In this document: positions 25,601 through 33,300 of the stretch, piece by piece
Layout of the letters: each line of letters opens with the position of its first letter
Numbering within the stretch: position 1 is the first letter of the stretch
Position numbers and translations under genes: made by a program
The notes under the pieces: generated by a model
What the model was told of the DNA's origin: nothing
What the model saw: the letters and a program-made list of their open reading frames with translations, nothing else
Database searches by the model: none
Virus record (IMG/VR): IMGVR_UViG_3300009502_000025
Location: 30,113 to 94,112 of that record
DNA from: a virus
DNA length: 64,000 bases
Reading direction: 5' to 3' (one strand)

Positions 25601-25689
25601 ACAACATGATGGCTTACGGAACCTTTCCACCTATCATATATGATTCTTATGTAAATCATTTATCCACGAATTTATTCTTGCAGATGTAA
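22648..25689 (+). CDS. Large baseplate protein, gp7-like position, with LamG and chitin-binding-like domains
   Basis: 1013 aa, ATGA overlap with gp6; length and position match T4 gp7 (1032 aa). About residues 5-110 form a repeat-like beta domain shared with other virion proteins here. Residues about 160-330 are helical (FRQ/FREEYQTFIDYVQQL). A LamG/concanavalin-like jellyroll lies at about 514-671 (WSVSIWLKTNALGS; WNHVVVNCDAAGNMTGYLNG; YLDEFRLYNRVLTSAEI). At about 817-864, YNVGDEVVYSPTGVYYTC resembles a small carbohydrate-binding (CBM5/12-type) module. The domains suggest glycan contact on the host surface. Confidence 0.65.
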   Translation: MSNYVWLEPNSLYVPVISGSVNIANTSSIAWTLTLTMANATVYNLGIAAASTGAGIVSQINSALSGALLNKYIAASLTATTNHLTFTGTTLGLVDSIYGYDPVTTISTGITLTGTNLSALMDNTPGPWLLYGIATATDIELYSVDVVDDNTRNFTTGFEFYPTIKGPVENLHSIMQTTFYKQLMDSFREEYQTFIDYVQQLGSLFKLENFLGDLNEFNSRTGNISNYMAFEVPLALKNYFLDITRGNNWVRGILESLGKQRQWAGSSLAYRMLPHLLFKRGSYFLKSVYPTVAGSLYSGQSFKYINGGTIPRILPGTVDSIYPTSSTIFGWQDFNILPPSYYKFDTLHKFDEWVNPPTNTVHSKFDTGLPILDAGKGLLVELTLDEILTHYNTIATHSCLMDLPWLTTLGNLTETVARASDRISIGSQLNLVALNTGYYNQAGDNATYTHPNIQANFRQFRSNYSPSSASYVKVGTGTLSSPTQYSSTLKDNSSQGNNGTLVGMSSASIVPRGANACLYSPGGKKVTLPAALNRTTASAWSVSIWLKTNALGSLQFFLGGAGDGSHGALLIDASGVLKFRATGGTYATLGPPVTALTWNHVVVNCDAAGNMTGYLNGTLGSTVAVGTTDTIFTTLFQGYLSGTLYEFIGYLDEFRLYNRVLTSAEITSLYAMSDFTSSGNGLLAWYSMDFVPTDIAAPKLKAGVGSYDTFINGQFLGITPVVHSLQSTLAITSPVTLNPNYFIGDKTTTPPQTTIDLNGKNLSPGTLSATITFSTGTTTPGNIIPRRLVVGEKLNVALSLYDPVISLYAQTVPLVSVAWSSPTVYNVGDEVVYSPTGVYYTCLIYHTSGTFATDLTTHKYWTESTWWPTPFRNFTDYIQTTADYTLPTENYMPYISGAGLDFLTLSGKYDSNGNNPVVYLDRANGLLYLSMRISSDGAFQNFVAIGGPNYGDTYQYNASFSYYLNSNNKGQHVALTEIGLFDVNDNMMAYGTFPPIIYDSYVNHLSTNLFLQM

Positions 25690-25699
25690 AGGAACAAAG

Positions 25700-27340
25700 A
25701 TGCCCACATATACAACTAATCTAGGCTCTCAGCAAGTAACCATATCATACCAGGAAGACATCACCGCTATAAATGCAAACCAATTATTCTTGGGTATGTC
25801 CCCGAAGGCAGATTCCTCTGGGCTTCCAAAATCTTTTGTACCAGCCTCAAGTATATCTGTGACAGTAGATACATCTAATATTAATGTCAGTATAAATGCT
25901 GGAACGACAATGATGTTCTTTAATACTGTCTCCTCCCAGCCCTTCTTGACAAAAGTATATCTCAATTCAACGGCCACTTTAACTTTATCTAAAACCAATT
26001 ATCTAGGTCAAGGCCCAATGAATATTTCGTCGGCAATAAATATTCTTGCCGACTGGGGATACTCCTCGGTTGATTCTACTGCCCATTATGCGGGATTCAG
26101 TGCTGTAGATGATGCTACAGCCGTGACAAGCATTTTAGCCGGCCAAGTTCTTCTCGGTAGATTTTTGAATCAAGGCGCTATGGTAGCAGACTATGTGGCG
26201 AATGGAATATCAAGCACATTAAATGTTTACCGAGCAGACTATTCAACAGTTGTCGGATTAAATACAGTAACTAATTCTAATGTTTCCCTACAGAATCTAA
26301 GGCCAGAGTTCAGAGGCGACGGAGCCGGGATTAATTTAACAGCCGGTAATCTCTGGATATCAGATACTGTATGCTATTGGGCAGCAACAGGCAATCAGAG
26401 TTACGCTACTTTAATACCCCCTCCTCCAAAACTGGGAGGAGCTGGAACTTACCAAGTAGACTTACTCAGACTTTACCTGGATGAAACTTCCAGTACTTAC
26501 TTTACCGCTGGGTGGTCTTCAAACGTAATTACCACAGGGAATACTTGGAACTTTGATTCTATGAATTTCTCTAGGGACGCTCTCATGTCATTTCTGAGCG
26601 GACAAGAGTTGAGTACATCCATAAGATATGGAATGATAGGAATAACACAATTCTCTGCTGTCGGTACAGCAATAACTGCAACCTCTGCCGCAGGATCAAC
26701 ATATACAGTAGGTGACTCTATTATATTGTCAGGATTCGTAGGCACAGAGCAGATCAAGCTTAATGGGCTATCTACGACTATTACTGCTGTCGGTACAGGA
26801 ACATTTTCATTCGTAGCTGGATCTTCTCTGGCAACTAATACATACACAACAGGAATGGGTGGATGCCTAAGATTGATGTCGGGTGGTACTATAGGAATAA
26901 CTAATTACACCGTTTCTTCCACGGGAATCACAGTAACTGCTAATACTCCTTCTAATGAAGTATCAGTAGGAGATGTAATTACTATATCAGGAGCAGTGGG
27001 AACAGAGCAGGCCAAACTAAATGGCGTATGGTCCGTAACCGCTACCGGAACTAATACTTTCACCTTCTTAGTTAATACTCAGGTGACCTCAGGAACCTAC
27101 AACTCTGCTTTAGGTACTTGTGTTAAATCAGTTCCTCTTGTTTCTGGGCCAGGGTATACTGTTCTCGTCGAAGTGAGATCGTGTAACAGTAACCCGGGCT
27201 CGGGTGATTACTTCATACCTGGAGTATGGCCTCAGAATACTTATGCCCCTGAAACTTTTACGCCCCGCATAGGGGAAGTAGAGCGATTAGCTAAATTCAA
27301 ACTGCCAGCATACGCCGGCATCACTACACAAGGAGCATAA
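25700..27340 (+). CDS. Baseplate or fibre protein with tandem beta repeats
   Basis: 546 aa after AGGAAC. Two tandem copies of a short beta module lie at about residues 330-375 and 410-470 (VGDSIILSGFVGTEQ-KLNG and VGDVITISGAVGTEQAKLNG, each followed by 'TFSFV' or 'TFTFLV'). The N-terminal 200 residues look like a baseplate attachment region. Position after gp7 suggests a wedge-to-fibre protein such as T4 gp8 to gp10, but no direct match is claimed. Confidence 0.6.
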   Translation: MPTYTTNLGSQQVTISYQEDITAINANQLFLGMSPKADSSGLPKSFVPASSISVTVDTSNINVSINAGTTMMFFNTVSSQPFLTKVYLNSTATLTLSKTNYLGQGPMNISSAINILADWGYSSVDSTAHYAGFSAVDDATAVTSILAGQVLLGRFLNQGAMVADYVANGISSTLNVYRADYSTVVGLNTVTNSNVSLQNLRPEFRGDGAGINLTAGNLWISDTVCYWAATGNQSYATLIPPPPKLGGAGTYQVDLLRLYLDETSSTYFTAGWSSNVITTGNTWNFDSMNFSRDALMSFLSGQELSTSIRYGMIGITQFSAVGTAITATSAAGSTYTVGDSIILSGFVGTEQIKLNGLSTTITAVGTGTFSFVAGSSLATNTYTTGMGGCLRLMSGGTIGITNYTVSSTGITVTANTPSNEVSVGDVITISGAVGTEQAKLNGVWSVTATGTNTFTFLVNTQVTSGTYNSALGTCVKSVPLVSGPGYTVLVEVRSCNSNPGSGDYFIPGVWPQNTYAPETFTPRIGEVERLAKFKLPAYAGITTQGA

Positions 27341-27346
27341 TTAATC

Positions 27347-28279
27347 ATGTCAAACCCCACTCCGATATGGAAATATACTTGGAACACGTCAGGATATGAG
27401 CCCGTAGCTGTAACTCTCAATACCCTAAACAATCAGATATCTGATGTTATAAAACTACCTCACTCCTTTTTTAAACAAGAAGGTTTCCAGGCATCGTACT
27501 TAACATCAGAGGGATTTTATGCTCCTTTGTCAGTGGGAGTGGAGGATTCTTTATCTAGAGTAGATATTCTTTTATTCGGATTAGAGTCGGAATTATCTAG
27601 ACTAGCGGGAGCCCAGATTTATTCTCGAATAAAACTTAATTCTCCTTTAGCTATAAACGCTAGCTTACAGATTTCCGTAGTGTATGTAGCAGACGCATTT
27701 GATCCCGCTGAATTTAATCAATCTCTAAACCAAGAAGCGAACGTTACTCATAAATCATTAACGGTATCTGACAGAATTATGACTTCGGAAATGGTAGCCG
27801 ATAGTGCAGAGGTAGACGAATTTATCGGAAGCTTCGGGAAAATAAACGCCACAGAGATTAATTTCATAAGTGGTAAGGCCTCTTTCGCAGGAGCACAGTT
27901 CTCGGAAGAAGGATGTTCAATACCAGGTTCTAAGTGGTCTTTTGGTACCATTAATTTACGAGCCAATCAGTACGGAAGATTGACAGTCGAAGACCCTAAT
28001 AATCATATATTTAAACCTTACGTTACTCTAGAGGAGATGAAAGACACTTCGTATATTCCTGTCGTTACAGCCAATAATCCTACTTCTTTGGCAGACAGTG
28101 GATTCATGTCGGTGGACTTGGATAATAAAAGAATATATGTAAACTCTATGCAAGTTAATCAAATTGTGTTGAGCGACGGAACATCTGGAATAGAGTTTAC
28201 TAAAGCTTTACTAGTATCTCTTTTGGATAGAATAGCTTCTTTAGAACAGAAAGTCTTAGCTCTAGAGTCTAAGCAATAA
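27347..28279 (+). CDS. Baseplate-fibre connector with C-terminal coiled coil
   Basis: 310 aa. The N-terminal half (KYTWNTSGYEPVAVTLNTL; SRVDILLFGLESELSRLAG) looks like a virion assembly domain; the middle is a beta section with WSFGTINLRANQYGRLTVED; the last 40 residues form a trimer-like coiled coil (LLDRIASLEQKVLALESKQ). It precedes two S74 fibre genes and probably joins them to the baseplate. Confidence 0.55.
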   Translation: MSNPTPIWKYTWNTSGYEPVAVTLNTLNNQISDVIKLPHSFFKQEGFQASYLTSEGFYAPLSVGVEDSLSRVDILLFGLESELSRLAGAQIYSRIKLNSPLAINASLQISVVYVADAFDPAEFNQSLNQEANVTHKSLTVSDRIMTSEMVADSAEVDEFIGSFGKINATEINFISGKASFAGAQFSEEGCSIPGSKWSFGTINLRANQYGRLTVEDPNNHIFKPYVTLEEMKDTSYIPVVTANNPTSLADSGFMSVDLDNKRIYVNSMQVNQIVLSDGTSGIEFTKALLVSLLDRIASLEQKVLALESKQ

Positions 28280-28292
28280 AAAAGGATAGCGT

Positions 28293-30314
28293 ATGAGCTT
28301 ATTATACTCCGACTTAAAAGTCCCAACATCCGCCTACAATCTAGATACTCCTACCACCTTAACCATAAGTGGTACTACAGTATCCAGAGCCACTATGGCA
28401 GGCACTGTAGCTTCTACTCCCCCTTTAACAGGGCAACAAATACACGATAACTTTTTAGTTGTTGCCTATGGAGTCAAGGCCGTAGAAACTCGAGCCACTG
28501 CCTTGGAAGCTTTGGGGCAAGTAACAGGGGCGGCTGCAACTGGATATTTAAAGTATAATGGCTTAGTGGATCTCGATGGAGCTATGTTCGGGGGATCTCC
28601 TTGGTCAGTCACAGGTTCAGTCGCTATAACTGGGGGCGCTCTTACTGTAGCTTCTGCTTTAAGTACCCAAGTTCAAGTGAACGGAGGTACTGTACTTGCC
28701 ACCTTATACTTGCCTGCAGCTACGTACTCAAGTACGGCAAACTATATTTCTAGTATATGGCTCAAAGGATCCTCAGTAAGCGTGACGGACGCCAATACCT
28801 TTACGATGACAGGAACTGTAAACTTATCTGGCGTAACAAAGACGGCCGGCTGGACTTTTACTGTATCTGTGAACGGCGGCGTTGCTACTACAGTGACTGT
28901 TACACTTTCGTCAGGCAGTGGAGCTACTAATATTGCCTCGGATATTCAATCGGCTATCACCGCCGCAGGAGCTGGAGTTAGTTCCTATCTATCGTGCGCT
29001 GCTTCAACAAACTTTATTAAGTTTACCGGTGCTGGAGGGGCGTATACAGTATCTATAGCGGGTACTGGAACTATACAAACAGTTATCAATGGAATAGCCG
29101 GGCCTTGGAACCTCTGGGACTTATCCTCTAGAATAACATTCTCAAATCCCTCAGCGAATTATGTGGCGATAAGCGGTTATGCTACGGTATCCTCTAACTT
29201 CATATTCACCAAGCCTGGCTCTAATGATTTGATGACAGCAATAGGTACTGTGGCTGGAATGGGATTCGTAGGAAATGTCACGCCGACAATTTATCATACT
29301 GTGAGGCTTGTTTCCTCCTCCACGAATCTAAACTTCAAAGCTAACTTATACGCGCCTTCGATAACTACGAATACGCTAACAATATCTTCTTTGGCTATTA
29401 CAGGCGGTCTCGCAGTAACCGGAAACGTTGTAGTAACAGGCGCAATATCTGCTACAACGGATATATCCGCTTCAGGCAACGTAACTGTAGGAGCATCTGT
29501 TTCTACTACTACACAGGTAACAGGATTATTTAAAGTCAAGTACCCCGGTTTCAACAATATTATTTCTGCAGACGCTTCTGGAAACTTAATTGTCGTAGAT
29601 ATATACGCAGCAGCAACGTATGGTTCCTTTATTGTTCAGCCTGGTTACTGGGGAGCCTTACCTTCATTATCTGTAGACGCTGCCGGAACTTTGAATGTTG
29701 GAAGCATAGGTGGGGTACCTGCAATGACAGTAAATGGTGCTGGATTACTGAAGACTAAAAATATTCAAGTCTTATCAGCTACTCCCTTAGCGGGAACTTC
29801 TTGCTTATTTCTCGCCACATCATACGCTGGTGCGGGATGGGCCGGGAGCTCTGATATCTTAGGATACTCTGGAGGTATTAAAGCAAATACCTTAGCTTCT
29901 GTATCTAACGCAACCTTCGGGGGCGTAACTACTCTTGGCGGTGGTTTAGTAGCGGCTACTCTTGGCACAGCTACTACTGGCACGACTCTCATTGTTGACG
30001 GCTCAGGAAATATTAGACCAACAAGTTCTGATATTCGATTAAAGAAGAATATACAGCCTATCAATTATGGGCTGAAAGACTTATTAAATATCCGCGGAGT
30101 AACCTTTAATTGGAAAGATCCTACTGAAGGGCAGGAAACTTTAAGGAACTTGGGTTTTATTGCTCAGGAAGTTAGAGAGATATTCCCTGAAGTAGTATTC
30201 GGAGATGAAAGTAAAGAGATGCTTTCTATTAACGCTACTTACCTCATTCCCGTCATTGTCGAGGCAATAAAAACACTAAATAATAAGATTGAAGAGCTAA
30301 AAAGCCTTCAGTAA
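28293..30314 (+). CDS. Tail fibre protein with C-terminal S74 chaperone/peptidase
   Basis: 673 aa. A long Thr/Ser/Gly/Ala-rich shaft is followed by an intramolecular chaperone from about residue 575: SSDIRLKKNIQPINYGLKDL, then RNLGFIAQEVREIFPEVV and a coiled coil end. In S74 domains the Ser and the following Lys form the autocleavage dyad; both are present. The chaperone trimerises the fibre and is cut off during maturation. The N-terminus does not look like the other fibre, so the two attach differently. Confidence 0.85.
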   Translation: MSLLYSDLKVPTSAYNLDTPTTLTISGTTVSRATMAGTVASTPPLTGQQIHDNFLVVAYGVKAVETRATALEALGQVTGAAATGYLKYNGLVDLDGAMFGGSPWSVTGSVAITGGALTVASALSTQVQVNGGTVLATLYLPAATYSSTANYISSIWLKGSSVSVTDANTFTMTGTVNLSGVTKTAGWTFTVSVNGGVATTVTVTLSSGSGATNIASDIQSAITAAGAGVSSYLSCAASTNFIKFTGAGGAYTVSIAGTGTIQTVINGIAGPWNLWDLSSRITFSNPSANYVAISGYATVSSNFIFTKPGSNDLMTAIGTVAGMGFVGNVTPTIYHTVRLVSSSTNLNFKANLYAPSITTNTLTISSLAITGGLAVTGNVVVTGAISATTDISASGNVTVGASVSTTTQVTGLFKVKYPGFNNIISADASGNLIVVDIYAAATYGSFIVQPGYWGALPSLSVDAAGTLNVGSIGGVPAMTVNGAGLLKTKNIQVLSATPLAGTSCLFLATSYAGAGWAGSSDILGYSGGIKANTLASVSNATFGGVTTLGGGLVAATLGTATTGTTLIVDGSGNIRPTSSDIRLKKNIQPINYGLKDLLNIRGVTFNWKDPTEGQETLRNLGFIAQEVREIFPEVVFGDESKEMLSINATYLIPVIVEAIKTLNNKIEELKSLQ

Positions 30315-30333
30315 GTAACACATCGGAGATATA

Positions 30334-33300
30334 ATGGCCTACGTTCCCGAAAACCAAGATGTCTGGTTAGATACTAACAGAGCTCATATGCGCTACAGAT
30401 TAGGAAGTACCAATTATGGTATTACTCCTAACGTCTGGTATACTGTATGCTCAAAAGCGGGCTCCTCTGTTGCAGCCGGAGACATTTTAAGCGTCATAGA
30501 CCAGGGATGGGCAACTTCCCTGGGAAGCTCCACTTATGCTGGGCAAGTCTTGCAGACTGATAACACAGTAATTGGCGCCACTATAGGAGTGGCTCTTCAC
30601 GCAGCTACTGCTGGACAGCCTGTTGAAGTTCAAACAAGCGGAATGTATACCTGGCCTTCAGGAAAAGATACAGACTTAGGAACCTCCGATATAGGAAAAG
30701 TAGTTTATGTTCTCAATAATACTTCAACTACGAGCACGATCTTAGGATTAACAACTGATAGAAATATTGCTGGAGCCGTGGGTGCCCCTATCATTCTCGG
30801 AAAGATTATAGCATGCACACCTTCAATGGCCGGACCACTTACTATCATCCTAGATCCCACGGGAGACAGCAGAGCTGCTTCTAGTCTTTCTCAGGCTATC
30901 TACATCGCCGGAGAAGCTATAACAATAACTGCTGCACAGGGATTTCCTGTAGTTTCAGAAGATGCCACGGATGGTAAAATATACGTAGCCGATAGAAGAA
31001 AGTCTCCTATGTCTTTCTTTGTGTCTGCGACAGGAACTGTAGGCACAATTTCTGGAGGTGGTCCTTGGACAGCAACTGTTTCAGGTTTAACTAACGTAAC
31101 TAATATATCAATCGGCGCTACCCTTTCGGCTACAGCTGGAGTTGGTACTCTTTATGGTGGATCTCCAACTTCAGTAGCTGTAACAGGATTTACTTCGACG
31201 TCAATAACTTACCAGGTAACAGGCGGAACCACTCCTACTGCAGGAAGTATCACCAATCTAACTGCCACCGACTATAAAAATCGACACAGAGTAGTAGGTT
31301 TCTGTATCGCGAACTCTACAGTTCCTCAAACCACATATCCTATTACCATAACTGCAGGTCAGCAAGTCGTAGTTGAAAGACTAGGCCCTATTACCCTAGG
31401 AACAGGAATTACTCTCACCTCCGGAAAGCAGCTATACGTAGATACGCTAGGAGCCGTTGTTCAGGATGACTCAACTTTCTCTGCTACAGACTGGAGATTA
31501 ATAGTAGGTATTGCTACTTCTCCCTTAGGAACAGCAACTACAAACCCAGGCACAGCTTTAGTTCAAATAGCTCCACCAGCGACACCCTTGCCTGACGCCG
31601 TTCCTGTGGGCACTGTACAGGCTATTGGAAATTATGGTTGGGCATACGATTATGGTTTCTACCCTTGTATCACGAATGGTTCCGGAGGTTTAGTAGTAAC
31701 GGGTTCAGGAGCTAATCAAGCGGGACAGCTATCTGCATATAATCCCGCAACAGTAGTAACTGCGCCAACCTCAAATCCCGCGGCTAACGGTACTTTTGAT
31801 TTTACTACCTTATACCAAGCTATAAATACAACGTATGGAGGATATACAGTTTGGTACGTAGCTGGAGCAGGCACTGCATCTGGGACCGTAAAGATCAACG
31901 GTGTAACCTACACGATGGCAGGCACAGAAAATTCTACCTCCCTAGTAGCAGCAAGAATCCAGTCTCAAATGGCATCTACGCAGGCAGGCTATGTTTGTTA
32001 TAATCCCTCAACATTCTATGTAGCTATATCTAATGATAGCTCTCATGCTCCTCCTCTTATCGACGCTTCCGGTTTAGTTAATTACACTGTGAATGCGACA
32101 ACTGCTTCTACCAATGGAGGAGCTAACGCCGGCGTCAGCAATATTTGCTCTACTTTTAGTCTTCCAAGTCTTTACACAGTAAATCCCCACATTCAAATCA
32201 AGTACAAGAATTGGCAGTATCTACCTCTATCCAATGGAGCTCAATTAATAAAGACCACTCCTGTGGATTGGACACCATGGTCTAGTAACCCCGGACTGAA
32301 TTGGACTAACACGTCATTACAGAATATTTTGACGAATACTACTTGGGCTAATACTCCTCCGAATGGTATTGAGGACCTTGTATTTTCTCTCTATGTCAGG
32401 AGCAACGCTACTCCAAGTAAAGTATGGAAAATAGAGCCTCTGCCTTCTTCTCATTATTCCGGCGGAGAAACTTTATACGGTTACCAGTGCTACATAGACA
32501 CGTCAACCCAGTATCTCTATATTAACTTCATGCCCGGTGGATTGGCAATCTTTGACACCCCCGGCTCAGGACCAACTGTTATTCCTACGAATTCAACTTG
32601 GTCTTGGAAATTCGTCGTACAGAAGACAGACAGGTTCAATCGCTTTATAGATTACTCTTCTGATGATAAGAATCTACAGGCTTGGAAAGTTCTATATGGC
32701 GACTCCTCTTCTTACTCAATCAATTATGATCCTCTTACGGCAGTAACTGCAGGAAGATTCAATAGGCAGGTGTCAACAGCCCCTCTCATTGGAAATACTA
32801 CTAGGTTAAATTACGAAGGTGACTTGTATGTTACTGATCTCGTAGTAACTAATAACGTAACTAACACAGGTGTCGCTAATGTTTCCGGCAAAGCAGATGG
32901 ATCAGGATACAATAGAATTCGTGGTTCCTTGAATCTAAGAAACACTGCGGATGGCGCAGACGTAATTTATACTGACAATACTGGTAATCTTACTATGGTG
33001 GGAACTCTCACTGTAGGCGCGTCTGGCAATTCGTACATTAGAACAGCTCAAGCCGCAGGATCTTTGTTTGATACAGTTGCTACCACAATAAATATTGGTG
33101 GCGTTGTCGCAAGTACCACTCTTAATTTATTAGGATCTACTGCAACTGGGGTCGTGAATGTAAATTCTACTTTAGATGCATCAAGCACAATTGCAGCTGG
33201 ATTCGTAGTCAAGGGCGGAGTAGGTGTTGCAGGTAAGATGTACGTTGGAACAGGGACGGGAGTCTTATACGTAGGAGCTACTGCAGGAACAATAGATACT

